A DNA stretch of 64,000 nucleotides from Dongia deserti (GCF_003574735.1 NZ_QORW01000021.1:40901-104900); one strand, 5' to 3'; shown: positions 8,048 through 17,116, numbered from the stretch's first letter. Numbers and translations: made by a program. Notes: generated by a model not told the origin, from the letters alone.

Positions 8048-8835
8048 ATCGAGCGCTCGGCTTTCTCGAGGAACTTGGGTGGCGGGCACTCGCCCTGCTG
8101 CTCGCGGCCTTCATGGGCGGGCCCTTGGTCCTGGTCGTGCTGTTCAGCTTCAATCAATCGGCCCTGACCAGCCTGCCGCTGACGGGGTTCACGCTGGACT
8201 GGTATCGCAAGCTGTTTTCCCTTGGCGCCTTCTGGCCGGCTTTGTGGAACAGCCTCATCGTGGCCGGTTTGGTGGCGGTCCTCTCGGTTGCGATCGGCAC
8301 GATGGCGGCCCTGCTCCTGGCGCGCATGGCGCCACGGCGCGCGGAGGGGCTGATCGCGATCATCAGCGTGCCGATGATGCTGCCGGCACTGATCATCGGC
8401 GTCGCCATGATGAGCTACTTCGTGCGGCTGATCGACCTGCCGCTTGGCCTTCCGACCGTCATTCTGGGCCATCTGGTGATCGCCCAGCCCTTCGTCATCC
8501 TGATCGTCTTCTCCCGTCTCGCGACCTTCGACTGGGCTGTCGTGGACAGCGCGCGCGATCTCGGCGCCTCACCGCTCCGCGCCTTCCTGACCGTGACCCT
8601 GCCGATTATCCGTCCGACCATTGTCGGCGCGGCGCTGATCGCCCTCTCCATCTCGCTCGACGACTTCGTCATCACCTTCTTCACGATCGGTGCCGGCAAT
8701 ACCTTGCCGACTCTGGTCTGGGGCATGGTTCGCACCTCGCTTGATCCCACCATCAATGCGATCGCCACGCTGCTGATCCTGCTCAGCGTCGGCTCGACGT
8801 TCCTGGCCTTGCGCGTGAGCCGCTACCGTGGCTGA
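8044..8835 (+). CDS. ABC transporter permease, PotC/PotI type
   Basis: This 263-residue inner-membrane subunit has about six transmembrane helices and the EAA-loop sequence DSARDLGASPLRAFLTVTLP. It ends with SISLDDFVITFF, characteristic of the PotC/PotI side. The ATG overlaps the preceding stop, and its own stop overlaps the GTG start of the following SDR by 8 bp. This tight packing supports one operon from 6043 to 10359. Confidence 0.92.
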   Translation: MNRALGFLEELGWRALALLLAAFMGGPLVLVVLFSFNQSALTSLPLTGFTLDWYRKLFSLGAFWPALWNSLIVAGLVAVLSVAIGTMAALLLARMAPRRAEGLIAIISVPMMLPALIIGVAMMSYFVRLIDLPLGLPTVILGHLVIAQPFVILIVFSRLATFDWAVVDSARDLGASPLRAFLTVTLPIIRPTIVGAALIALSISLDDFVITFFTIGAGNTLPTLVWGMVRTSLDPTINAIATLLILLSVGSTFLALRVSRYRG

Positions 8836-9601
8836 GGTGACGTTCGACTATGGTGGGCGCGTCGCGCTGGTAACAGGCGCGGGTCGCGGACTGGGCTTCG
8901 CCACCGCCAAGACACTGCACCAGGCTGGCGCCACGGTGGCGGTGAACGATCGCACAGCGGAGTCCTGTCAGGCGGTGATCGCGCGGCTGGGCGGCGGTCC
9001 CCGGCTAATCGCAGCGCCGGCCGATCTGGCAACCACCGACGGGCCCGTGCAGGCGGTGGCTCAAGCGACGGCCAACGGCCGGCTCGATTTCCTCATCAAT
9101 AACGCCGCCGTGAATGTCGAGCGGCCGATCGCGGCCACCGACGATGCGCACTGGGACCAGCATCTCAGCGTAATCCTGCGGGCGAGCTTCCTCACCGTGC
9201 AGGCCGCCCTTCCCTTCCTGCGCAGCAGCCGCGGCTGCATCGTGAATATCGCGTCGGAACTTGGGCTTCACGCCATCGCAAACAACGTTGCCTACGTCTC
9301 GGCAAAGCACGGATTGATCGCAATGACCAAGGCAATGGCGATCGAGCTAGCCCCCAGCGGCATTCGGGCAAATGCGATCTGCCCGGGAACGATGGACACC
9401 GAGCTGATGCAGGAATGCGCACGGGACAGCGGCGATCCCGAGTCCTATTACGCCGCCTTCAATCGCTATCACCCGATCGGACGCCTTGCGACGCCCGATG
9501 AGGTCGCGGCCTTTGTCCTGTGCCTCCTGTCGCCGGCCGCTGCCTATATGACCGGTGCGGCAGTCGCGATCGACGGCGGCAGCACTGCGGGACGGCTGTG
9601 A
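8828..9601 (+). CDS. SDR B
   Basis: This 257-residue classical SDR has GAGRGLG for cofactor binding, NNAAVN, catalytic Ser in IVNIASELG and YVSAK. It starts with GTG at 8828 inside the end of the permease gene, and its TGA shares one base with the ATG of the next SDR. Membership in the importer operon suggests it acts on the imported compound or its first product. The substrate is unknown. Confidence 0.9.
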   Translation: MAEVTFDYGGRVALVTGAGRGLGFATAKTLHQAGATVAVNDRTAESCQAVIARLGGGPRLIAAPADLATTDGPVQAVAQATANGRLDFLINNAAVNVERPIAATDDAHWDQHLSVILRASFLTVQAALPFLRSSRGCIVNIASELGLHAIANNVAYVSAKHGLIAMTKAMAIELAPSGIRANAICPGTMDTELMQECARDSGDPESYYAAFNRYHPIGRLATPDEVAAFVLCLLSPAAAYMTGAAVAIDGGSTAGRL

Positions 9602-10359
9602 TGACGGAATTCGCGGGCAAGACGATCCTGGTCACCGGCTCCACCCGAGGCATCGGAGCGGCCGCGGCGCGTTTGTTCCTGGAGCGCGGCGGGTCGGTCA
9701 TCCTGCATGGCCGGCGCCAGGCGGATGTCGATGCGGCGGTCGCGCGACTCTCGACAACCTATTCGGGCCGCGTGCGGGGCTTGTCCGCGGATCTCTCCGA
9801 TCGAACGGCATGCCGCGCACTGGCCGCAAGCATCGAGACGCTCGACGTCCTGGTGAATTGCGGCGGCATCTTCCATGAAGCCGCGATTGCGGAGACCAGC
9901 CCCACATTGTGGGATGAGACTGTCGCGGTCAACCTGACAGCGCCGTGGGTGCTGGCGCAGTCATTGCTGCCGAAGCTGCGCGCGAGCCGGGGCGCAATCG
10001 TCAACGTCGCATCGGATGCAGCTCTTCTGGGCTATGCCGGCTGCGTCGCCTATTGCGCCTCCAAAGGAGCCTTGGTCGGTTTGACGCGCGCGCTGGCGAC
10101 GGAGCTGACGCCCGATGTGCGCGTGCTCTGCGTCTGCCCCGGGCCGACCGAGACCGACATGATGCGCGCGAGCATCTCCGTCGCACCCGACCGGGACAAG
10201 GCGCGCCAGCAATGGGCGTCCTATACCTTGCTGAACCGGGTCGCGTCTCCGGTCGAGATCGGCGAAGCGATCCTGCTGGCCGCCTCGCCGCGCGCAAGCT
10301 ATCTCACGGGGAGCCTCATCATGGCCGATGGCGGCGCGACGGCGGGCAAGCGGGTCTGA
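9601..10359 (+). CDS. SDR C
   Basis: This 252-residue SDR has GSTRGIG for the cofactor, NCGGIF in place of the usual NNAG, catalytic Ser in NVASDAAL and YCASK. Arg-rich HGRRQAD after strand 2 suggests NADP(H) preference, in contrast to SDR A. It is coupled to SDR B through the overlapping TGATG and is the last gene of the 6043 operon. It converges with the ATPase gene, leaving only 11 bp between them. Two SDRs of different cofactor type in sequence would allow oxidation followed by reduction, for example epimerisation; this is speculative. Confidence 0.88.
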   Translation: MTEFAGKTILVTGSTRGIGAAAARLFLERGGSVILHGRRQADVDAAVARLSTTYSGRVRGLSADLSDRTACRALAASIETLDVLVNCGGIFHEAAIAETSPTLWDETVAVNLTAPWVLAQSLLPKLRASRGAIVNVASDAALLGYAGCVAYCASKGALVGLTRALATELTPDVRVLCVCPGPTETDMMRASISVAPDRDKARQQWASYTLLNRVASPVEIGEAILLAASPRASYLTGSLIMADGGATAGKRV

Positions 10360-10370
10360 TAGGCTATGGC

Positions 10371-11417
10371 TCAGCCGGCTATGATGCGTTGAGCCGACCG
10401 ACTCCAGCCCACCCCCATCATATCGCCGATTGCGGCGCGTGGTTTCCCGACCGGATCCTGGACCCGTAGCTTCTCACCGCTCGACAGCGAGAGGACATAT
10501 CTGACGTGTGCGCCGAGGAACACGATCTCGTCCACCTTCCCGGTCGTCTCGATCTCCGCACGCTCCGAATGCCCAAGCCGTCGCACGCTTTCCGGGCGCA
10601 CGACGAGCGCGATCTCTCCGTCCGGTCCACCCTCCTCGAAAGCGCCGCAGGTAGTCTCGATCACGCCGCCCCTCCGCCGGCCCTTGAGGAGATTCGCTTC
10701 GCCAATGAAGCTCGCGACGAAATGGGTCTGGGGCCTGAGATAGATGTCCTCCGGCGTGCCAAGCTGCTCGATACGCCCGTCCTTCATGACGGCGATGCGG
10801 TTGGCGAGGCCGAGCGCTTCGCCCTGATCGTGCGTGACGAAGACGAACGTGCCGCCGATCTCGCGGTGGATCCGGCGCAGCTCCTCCTGCATCGCCTGCC
10901 TCAGCTTGAGGTCCAGGGCGGCGAGCGGCTCGTCGAGCAGCAGCACCTGCGGCTTCATCACCAGTGCCCGCGCCAGCGCTACGCGCTGCTGTTGTCCGCC
11001 TGAAAGCTGCGCCGGCATGTGGTCCTCATAGCCTTCAAGGCGCACCAGAGCCATCGCCTCGCTCACGCGCTTCGCGATGATCGCGCGGTCCAATTTCTTC
11101 AAGCGCAGCCCATAGCCGACATTCTGGCGCGCATTCATGTGCGGGAAGAGGCCGTAGCCCTGGAACACCATGTTGATCGGCCTGTGCTCCGGCCCGAGAT
11201 GCGTGATGTCGGCGCCGTTGACCTCGATGTGGCCAGCGTTGGGTTCGACGAACCCGCCCATCATGCGCAGTAAGGTCGTCTTGCCGCAGCCCGACGGGCC
11301 GAGGATGGCGAGGAAGTCGCCGCGCGGAATGTCCAGGTCGATCGGGTGCACGGCGGTCACTGTGCCGAAGCTGCGACTGAGGCCGCGCAATTGAACCGCG
11401 ATATCAGACGCCACCAT
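10371..11417 (-). CDS. ABC transporter ATPase, PotA type
   Basis: This 348-residue ATPase has Walker A GPSGCGKTT, the Q-loop VFQGYGLFP, signature LSGGQQQR, Walker B VLLLDEPLAALD and a C-terminal TOBE domain. It should energise the permeases at 7202 and 8044, although it is on the other strand. The start at 11417 (MVASDIAVQ) is preferred: GGGGAG sits 8 bases upstream, whereas a longer frame from 11534 would cross the palindrome at 11435-11452. Divergent from the lactonase gene at 11524. Confidence 0.92.
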   Translation of the reverse strand: MVASDIAVQLRGLSRSFGTVTAVHPIDLDIPRGDFLAILGPSGCGKTTLLRMMGGFVEPNAGHIEVNGADITHLGPEHRPINMVFQGYGLFPHMNARQNVGYGLRLKKLDRAIIAKRVSEAMALVRLEGYEDHMPAQLSGGQQQRVALARALVMKPQVLLLDEPLAALDLKLRQAMQEELRRIHREIGGTFVFVTHDQGEALGLANRIAVMKDGRIEQLGTPEDIYLRPQTHFVASFIGEANLLKGRRRGGVIETTCGAFEEGGPDGEIALVVRPESVRRLGHSERAEIETTGKVDEIVFLGAHVRYVLSLSSGEKLRVQDPVGKPRAAIGDMMGVGWSRSAQRIIAG

Positions 11418-11434
11418 CCCCATCGCTCCCCATT

Positions 11435-11452
11435 GTTCCGGTATTCCGGAAC
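11435..11452. promoter_or_regulatory. Perfect 18-bp palindrome, candidate IclR operator D
   Basis: GTTCCGGTATTCCGGAAC has perfect 7-bp arms around TATT. It lies 18 bp before the ATPase start and about 70 bp before the lactonase start, so one bound dimer could control both. Read on the other strand, its core TTCCGGAATACCGGAA resembles operators A and C. The regulator is not proven. Confidence 0.65.
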
Positions 11453-11523
11453 GAAGTCTGGTATTGTGATCTTCTTTGCCCGACTCTACAGTTTGGCTTC
11501 CGAAACTCAAACCCTCGTTCCCC

Positions 11524-12396
11524 ATGGCGCGCACACCGGACTGGCGAGTTCCGACCGATCATCGCGACAAGCTCGGCGAGAGCCCGCAATGGAACAGCGC
11601 CACTGGAGAGCTGTTCTGGATCGATTTCTACGGCCCGACCATCCATCGCATCTCTCCCGACGGCAAGCGCTCGGATTGGACGCTCTCGAAGTTCACCAGC
11701 ATCGGCTCGGTCGTGCCGTGCGCGGACGGCCGGTTGGTGATCGGCATGGACAACGGGCTCTATTTCTTCGATCCGCGCAATGGCGCAGTTGCTCCGTTCG
11801 CCGACCCGAATCAGGCTCGGCCCGATCTGCCTTACAACGACGCAAAAGTCGATCGTCACGGCAATTACTGGATCGGCAATTTCGATGCGACGGAATCCGC
11901 GCCGCGCGGAATCCTCTACGTGCTGAACCGACGCGGAGAGTGGCGCATCGGCGACAGCGGCTTCATCGTCTGCAACGGCCCGACCTTCTCGCCGCAGGGC
12001 GATGTGCTCTATTTCAGCGATTCGCTCGGGCGGCAGAGCCTGGCTTACGATCTCGATCCCGGGAGCGGAAGGCTGACGCGGCGCCGCGTCTTCCAGAAGT
12101 ATTCCGAGGCGGACGGGGTACCCGACGGCTGCTGCGTCGATACGGAGGGATGCATCTGGATCGCCATGTATGACGGCGGCAAGGTGATCCGCTTATCGCC
12201 GGAAGGGGAGCGCCTCGACACGCTGCTGCTGCCGGCGCGCAACATCACCTCGTGCTGCCTGGGCGGACCGGATCTGCGCACGTTGTTCGTGACCTCCGGC
12301 CGCGCGGCGGATGACGGCGAAGCAGAAGGCGGAGCGTTGTTTGCGACCGAGGTCGACGTTCCAGGTCTGCCGGAACTTTTGTTCCGGCCGGTCTGA
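11524..12396 (+). CDS. SMP-30/gluconolactonase-family lactonase
   Basis: This 290-residue six-bladed beta-propeller hydrolase keeps metal-ligand candidates Glu19 (LGESPQW), Asn in FIVCNGPTFSP and Asp in DGVPDGCCVD, which match the Glu/Asn/Asp set of SMP-30 lactonases. Such enzymes open sugar lactones to free acids, which MR-type dehydratases can use next. The ATG at 11524 is chosen over a TTG at 11476. Neither has a strong ribosome binding site. It follows the perfect palindrome at 11435 and is the only lactonase in the island, so it may serve both sugar-acid routes. Confidence 0.9.
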   Translation: MARTPDWRVPTDHRDKLGESPQWNSATGELFWIDFYGPTIHRISPDGKRSDWTLSKFTSIGSVVPCADGRLVIGMDNGLYFFDPRNGAVAPFADPNQARPDLPYNDAKVDRHGNYWIGNFDATESAPRGILYVLNRRGEWRIGDSGFIVCNGPTFSPQGDVLYFSDSLGRQSLAYDLDPGSGRLTRRRVFQKYSEADGVPDGCCVDTEGCIWIAMYDGGKVIRLSPEGERLDTLLLPARNITSCCLGGPDLRTLFVTSGRAADDGEAEGGALFATEVDVPGLPELLFRPV

Positions 12397-12424
12397 CCTC
12401 GATCTTCAGCCGGTTGAAGCGACC

Positions 12425-13168
12425 TCAGCTCCGCGCAGCCTGTCCCTTGGAGCGCGGCTGCTTGCGGCGGCGCAGCCGCAGAATGTGATGCTCGATCTCC
12501 GCGTCCAGTCCGGCGACGTCGTTGGAGGCGAGCATGTCGCGCAATTTCCGATGCTGCGGGATGATCGACTTGGCATCGCGTTCGTCGCGGATCTCCTTAC
12601 CGAAGATGATGAGGACGTGGCGCGCCAGCGCCTCCCACAAGATCTGCACGATCGTATTGCCTGAGGCCGCGCAGATCTCGCGATGGAAATTCAGATCCGC
12701 CTTGCTGATCTCCAGCCAGTCCATGTGGCTCGCCGCGCGCTCCATGGTGGCGAGAATCCGATCGAGGCGCACCAAAGCCTGCGGATTGCTCTGGTAAGCA
12801 GCCGCAGCGCCGCGCAGCGCAATCCGTTCAAGCGCGATCCGCGCTTCGCAGATCTCATCGATCCGCGCATTCTCGAAGCTCGCGATATGTGTGCCTCGGT
12901 GCGGCGTGCTTTCCAGGATGCCCTGGGCCTCTAGGATCTTCAGGGCTTCTCGCAGGGGAACGCGGCTCATCTTCAGAAGCTGCGCCAGCTCCGCCTCGAC
13001 CAGCCGCTGACCTGGCTGCAACGCTCCGGACGCGACACCGAGCACGATCGCCTCGGCCGCGCGCTCCGCCAGTCCCGACGCACGCGGCATGTCCAAGAAA
13101 GGCCGGAAGTCTTCTCTGCCTGGATCCTCCGCCAATTGATCCAATGATCTAACGCTTGGTCGTGCCAT
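12425..13168 (-). CDS. GntR-family regulator, FCD (FadR) subfamily
   Basis: This 247-residue regulator has an N-terminal winged helix (AERAAEAIVLGVASGALQPG, MSRVPLREALKILEAQGI) and an all-helical FCD ligand domain with His/Asp positions typical of metal and carboxylate binding (FHREICAASGN, HHILRLRRR). The ATG at 13168 follows GAGGG. It is divergent from the nine-gene operon, and TTGTATACAA lies 18 bp upstream of its start. It probably represses that operon and itself until a sugar-acid intermediate binds. Confidence 0.92.
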   Translation of the reverse strand: MARPSVRSLDQLAEDPGREDFRPFLDMPRASGLAERAAEAIVLGVASGALQPGQRLVEAELAQLLKMSRVPLREALKILEAQGILESTPHRGTHIASFENARIDEICEARIALERIALRGAAAAYQSNPQALVRLDRILATMERAASHMDWLEISKADLNFHREICAASGNTIVQILWEALARHVLIIFGKEIRDERDAKSIIPQHRKLRDMLASNDVAGLDAEIEHHILRLRRRKQPRSKGQAARS

Positions 13169-13185
13169 CGGCCCTCGCAGTATTT

Positions 13186-13195
13186 TTGTATACAA
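13186..13195. promoter_or_regulatory. GntR/FCD operator TTGTATACAA
   Basis: This perfect 10-bp palindrome sits in an A/T-rich divergent spacer between the GntR gene and the 13312 operon. GTATAC-centred palindromes are typical operators of FCD-type GntR proteins. I found no second exact copy in the window. Confidence 0.7.
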
Positions 13196-13311
13196 TTATT
13201 ATGTCGACAAGTCAGGGAGAGAGTGCCACACTCGATCCAACAAAGCCAGCCGGCGGGCGGCGAGCGAATGCTGTCGGCGGGAAAAAGGCTGGTGCAGCAG
13301 GGAGTGGAGCG

Positions 13312-14076
13312 TTGAGCGGCAGGCTCCAGGGCAAGAAGGCGCTGATCTATGGCGGCGGAACGGGCATCGGCCTCGCCTGCGCCGAGGCCATGGCCCGGGA
13401 AGGCGCCGCCGTTTACATTTCCGGCCGCCGGGAGTCGGTTCTGCGCGAGGCCATGCAGGATCTGAAGGCGCATGGCAAGGCGGGGTACACCGCCGGCGAT
13501 GCAACTATCGCCGCCGACGTGCAGCGTGTCACCGCCACTGCCGCAGACTTCATGGGCGGGATCGACACCATCCTGGTAAGCGCGGGCGCAGGCGGCCGCA
13601 CGCCGATCTTCGATACACCCGTCGAGGAATTCCAGCGCATCATCGATCATTCGCTCCTGCCGGCATTCCTTGCCATGCGATTCGGGGCGGAGCATCTGCT
13701 CGCTTCCGGCGCCGCTTCGGTCATCGTCATCTCCTCGATGTACGGGTTGGTCGGGCAGAAGGAGCGTGCCGGCTATTGCGCCGGCAAGCACGGCGTCATC
13801 GGGCTGGTCAAGTCCGCGGCGCTCGATTTTGCCGAGAAGGGCGTGCGCGTGAACGCGATCTGCCCCGGCTTCATCGAGACCCCGCTTGCGATCGCGGTTG
13901 CGAACCAGGAGCCGGACCCGGAGGCGACGTTGCGGGCCAAGCGCCTGATGCACGCGATCCCGCGCCCCGGAAAGCTCGAGGAAGTGGGCGAGCTTGCCGT
14001 CTATCTGGCCAGCGATCTCTCCGCCTTCATGACGGGACAGGCCGTCGCGATCGACGGCGGCTACTCGACGCGTTGA
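13312..14076 (+). CDS. SDR D
   Basis: This SDR has YGGGTGIG for cofactor binding, VSAGAGG, catalytic Ser in VISSMYGL and YCAGK. The start is uncertain. An in-frame ATG at 13201 lies only 5 bp beyond the operator palindrome and has no ribosome binding site. The TTG at 13312 follows GGGAGTGGAG and gives the normal short N-terminus (SGRLQGKKALIYGG), parallel to the next gene's SGLLAGKRAYVTGG. I use 13312, giving 254 residues and leaving a leader of about 110 nt. It is the first gene of the GntR-controlled operon. Confidence 0.85.
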   Translation: MSGRLQGKKALIYGGGTGIGLACAEAMAREGAAVYISGRRESVLREAMQDLKAHGKAGYTAGDATIAADVQRVTATAADFMGGIDTILVSAGAGGRTPIFDTPVEEFQRIIDHSLLPAFLAMRFGAEHLLASGAASVIVISSMYGLVGQKERAGYCAGKHGVIGLVKSAALDFAEKGVRVNAICPGFIETPLAIAVANQEPDPEATLRAKRLMHAIPRPGKLEEVGELAVYLASDLSAFMTGQAVAIDGGYSTR

Positions 14077-14098
14077 CACAAGAGAGGAATTGAGCGGC

Positions 14099-14872
14099 AT
14101 GAGCGGACTTCTGGCAGGAAAGCGCGCCTATGTCACCGGCGGCTCCAGCGGGATCGGCGCGAGCATCGTTCAAACATTCGCTGCGGAGGGCGCGCGCGTC
14201 GCCATCGGTGCCTCCCGCCATGCCGAACAGGCGCGGGCAATGGCGAAGAGCCTACCTGGCGGGAGCCATGTCGTGGTGCAGGCCGATCTCTATGACAAGC
14301 AGCAGACCGAGCGCGCCGCCGACGACGTGATCGCCGGCCTCGGCGGCCTCGACATCTTCGTGCATAGCGCCGGAATCGACGTGACCCAGACCGCGCCGAC
14401 GCACGAGACGACGGACGAGACCTGGGACCGGATGATGAACCTTCATCTGAATGCCGCCTTCCGCCTGTCGAAGCGGCTGATTCCGGCCCTGCTCAAAGGC
14501 AAGAATCCCGCCATCGTCTTCATCGGTTCGGTCTGCGGCCTGGTCGCGTGGGAGGGCGATGTCGCCTACAACGTCGCAAAAGCCGGATTGCAGCACCTCG
14601 CACGTTGCATCGCATCGGACTACGCCAAGGCCGGCCTGCGCGCGAACGTGATTGCGCCTGGGGTGATCGACACGCCGCTCACCCGCGCTTATGCCGGCGG
14701 CATGCCGGGCGGCGAGGCGGAGGGGTTGAAAGCGCTCGCCGCCATGCATCCGATCGGACGCTATGCGAAGCCGCACGAGATTGCCGACGCGGCCGCCTTC
14801 CTTGCTTCCGACAAGGCCTCCTTCATCACGGGCGTGGTGCTGCCGATCGACGGCGGCCTGGTCAACGTCTGA
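14099..14872 (+). CDS. SDR E
   Basis: This 257-residue classical SDR has TGGSSGIG, HSAGID, catalytic Ser in FIGSVCGL and YNVAK. The ATG at 14099 has AGAGAGGA about 11 bases upstream; a TTG at 14090 is too close to it. It lies 22 bp after SDR D, to which it is similar at the N-terminus, so the two may have arisen by duplication. It is part of the nine-gene operon that continues with an alcohol dehydrogenase and an importer. Confidence 0.9.
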   Translation: MSGLLAGKRAYVTGGSSGIGASIVQTFAAEGARVAIGASRHAEQARAMAKSLPGGSHVVVQADLYDKQQTERAADDVIAGLGGLDIFVHSAGIDVTQTAPTHETTDETWDRMMNLHLNAAFRLSKRLIPALLKGKNPAIVFIGSVCGLVAWEGDVAYNVAKAGLQHLARCIASDYAKAGLRANVIAPGVIDTPLTRAYAGGMPGGEAEGLKALAAMHPIGRYAKPHEIADAAAFLASDKASFITGVVLPIDGGLVNV

Positions 14873-14890
14873 ACTGATGGAGGTCCATCA

Positions 14891-16021
14891 ATGGCAAAGC
14901 TAACAATGATGGCTGCCGTCTGCGACGCGCCGAGCGACGACGATGCGCTCGGTCTGCGGCAGGTCGTTGTCGATGACCCGCACGAGATGGAAGTGCGTGT
15001 GAAGCTGCTGACCACCAGCATCTGCCGCAGCGACATCCACTATCTGCGCGGCGTGTGGGTGCATCCCAAGCCGGCGATCTTCGGCCACGAAGCGTGCGGG
15101 ATCATCGAATCCGTCGGGCCTGGCGTTTCCAAATCGCGCATCGGCGAGAAGGTGATCCTCACCTTCACGCCCTCCTGCGGGCAGTGCAAGTTCTGCGTCA
15201 CCGGCCGCTCCGTGCTGTGCGAGGAAGTGGCCCGCGCGGCCGCTGCCGGCACGATGTGGGACAACACGACACGCTTTTTCGAAATGGACGGGAAGCCGAT
15301 CCATCACCTGAGTCTCGTCTCGTCTTTCTGCGATTACACGGTCGTGCCGCACAACGGCGCGATCACCGTCGACCCGGCAACATCCGCGGAGGAAGCCTGC
15401 CTGCTTGGGTGCGGCGCCATGGCCGGCATCGGCGCCGCCATCAACACCGCGCAGATCCGGCCCGGCGACAGCGTGGCCGTGTTCGGCTGTGGCGGCGTGG
15501 GACTGAGCGTGGTTCAGGGCGCGAAACTGTGCAACGCGCTGCCGATCGTGGCGGTGGATCTGCGTAGGGAGAAGGAAAGCGAAGCGCGGCGATTCGGCGC
15601 CACCCATTTCGTGAATGCCTGCGAGGGCGACCCGGTCGCCAAGGTGCGCGAGATCATCAAGGGTGGCGCCGATTTCACTTTCGAGGCCACGGGCCAGGTG
15701 GAAACCGCGGAGCTTGCCTATAAGGCGACATGCCGCGCCGGCACCACCGTCCTGATCGGCCAGCCGACGGAGAACGCCATGGCCGGCTTCCCGCCCTACT
15801 GGATTGCCCAGGATGAGAACAAGGTGATCGGCTCCAGCTACGGCTCGACCCGGCCGATGATCGATTTCCCCAAGGTGCTGCGGCTGGTGAAGCACGGGCT
15901 GCTGAACCTGGAATCCCTTATCTCCGAGGTCTGGCCGCTATCGCGCATCAACGAGGCGATCGCGCTGGTGGAGACCGGCAAGGTCAATCGCATCGTCCTG
16001 CGTCTGGCGGACGGCAACTGA
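14891..16021 (+). CDS. Zinc-dependent alcohol dehydrogenase (MDR family)
   Basis: This 376-residue medium-chain dehydrogenase has catalytic zinc ligands Cys45 (SICRSDIH) and His66-Glu67 (FGHEACG). The structural zinc site is formed by Cys96, Cys99, Cys102 and Cys110 (SCGQCKFC...LC). The nucleotide-binding loop is FGCGGVG. The LLGCGAMAGIGAA segment resembles class III-type enzymes. It should oxidise a primary or secondary alcohol, probably an intermediate of the operon's pathway. GATGGAGG stands before the start. The coupling with two SDRs implies several successive redox steps. Confidence 0.92.
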   Translation: MAKLTMMAAVCDAPSDDDALGLRQVVVDDPHEMEVRVKLLTTSICRSDIHYLRGVWVHPKPAIFGHEACGIIESVGPGVSKSRIGEKVILTFTPSCGQCKFCVTGRSVLCEEVARAAAAGTMWDNTTRFFEMDGKPIHHLSLVSSFCDYTVVPHNGAITVDPATSAEEACLLGCGAMAGIGAAINTAQIRPGDSVAVFGCGGVGLSVVQGAKLCNALPIVAVDLRREKESEARRFGATHFVNACEGDPVAKVREIIKGGADFTFEATGQVETAELAYKATCRAGTTVLIGQPTENAMAGFPPYWIAQDENKVIGSSYGSTRPMIDFPKVLRLVKHGLLNLESLISEVWPLSRINEAIALVETGKVNRIVLRLADGN

Positions 16022-16072
16022 AAAACACCGCAAGAAACTCGCACAATGCGTCTTGAACAGGGAGAGACTGAC

Positions 16073-17116
16073 ATGACCAAGAAGATCCGGTTGGATCGCC
16101 GCGATTTCCTGATCGGTTCCACTGCGGCCGGAGCGATGATCGCCGCCCCCACTATCGTGCGCGCCGCGTCCAAGGAGCTGCGCGTGCTCACCTGGGAAGG
16201 CTATGCCGAGCCCGAATGGGTCGACGCCTTCAAGAAGGACACCGGCGCCGAGGTGAAGATCGTCTATGTCGGCTCTGCCGACGAGATGTTCGCTAAGATG
16301 CAGGGGTCACAGGGCGCCGATTTCGACGTCGTGAGTTTCGACACTTCTATCTTCTCACGCTACATCGATGCCAATCTGCTGGCGCCGCTCGACCTGTCGA
16401 AGATCGCGAATGCCGGCAACATTGCGCCCGAGTTCCGCGAGGTGAAGGAGATCATGCGTGCGGACAAGCAGTTCGGCGTTCCGTTCGCCTGGGGCTCGTT
16501 GCCGATGGTCTACGACGCGGATGTCTTCCCCACCCCGCCGGAATCCTGGGAGGTGATGTGGAACCCGGAATATGCCCAGCAGCTCATCTGCATGGACGAT
16601 GCGAACAATTGCATTACTTGGGGCGCGCTGGTGGCCGGCGTTGAAAATCCGTACAACCTGTCGGATGACGACTTCGCCAGGGTGAAGGCAAAGCTGATCG
16701 AGCAGAAGAAGCTGCTGCTCAGCTACTTCGCCGGCTTCGACGAAGGTGTGAACATGTTCGCGCAGAACAGCATCAAGGTGATGTATTCGATGGGCGAGCC
16801 GCAGGTGCCGGCGCTCAAGAAGAAGGGCATCAACGCCGCGCTCACCATTCCGAGGGAAGGTGCGCCGGGCTGGCTCGATTGCTGGACCATGAGTGTGGGC
16901 GCCACCGACCCCGATTTGGCGCACCAGTGGATCAACAACTGCCTCGCCGCTGCGGTCGGCGATATCCTGACCAACAAGGCCGGCTACGGCAACACGACCA
17001 ACACCGAAGTCAACAAGGCCGCGGGCTTCACCTACGGCGACAAGCTCTCCTGGCTGCAGCAGGCCGAGAACTACGAGAAGCGCGTCGCCGTCTGGAACGA
17101 GGTCAAGGCCGGTTAG
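16073..17116 (+). CDS. Spermidine/putrescine-type ABC substrate-binding protein 2 (Tat-exported)
   Basis: This 347-residue binding protein has a twin-arginine signal (LDRRDFLIGSTAAGA, cleavage after IVRA). The mature region is PotD-like: VLTWEGYAEPEW, GADFDVVSFDTSIF and GVPFAWGSLPMVYD. The ATG at 16073 follows GGGAGAG; an earlier ATG at 16046 is less likely. It shares the WGSLP(L/M)(V/M)YD hinge with the protein at 6043, so the two importers are related and may bind related ligands. The partner ATPase and permeases are at 18426-21129, after an intervening MR gene. Confidence 0.92.
   Translation: MTKKIRLDRRDFLIGSTAAGAMIAAPTIVRAASKELRVLTWEGYAEPEWVDAFKKDTGAEVKIVYVGSADEMFAKMQGSQGADFDVVSFDTSIFSRYIDANLLAPLDLSKIANAGNIAPEFREVKEIMRADKQFGVPFAWGSLPMVYDADVFPTPPESWEVMWNPEYAQQLICMDDANNCITWGALVAGVENPYNLSDDDFARVKAKLIEQKKLLLSYFAGFDEGVNMFAQNSIKVMYSMGEPQVPALKKKGINAALTIPREGAPGWLDCWTMSVGATDPDLAHQWINNCLAAAVGDILTNKAGYGNTTNTEVNKAAGFTYGDKLSWLQQAENYEKRVAVWNEVKAG

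Noticed and set aside
10488..16950. Numerous long minus-strand frames opposite SDR, lactonase and dehydrogenase genes
   Set aside because: They are the usual complementary-strand frames of high-GC coding sequence and carry no domain patterns.
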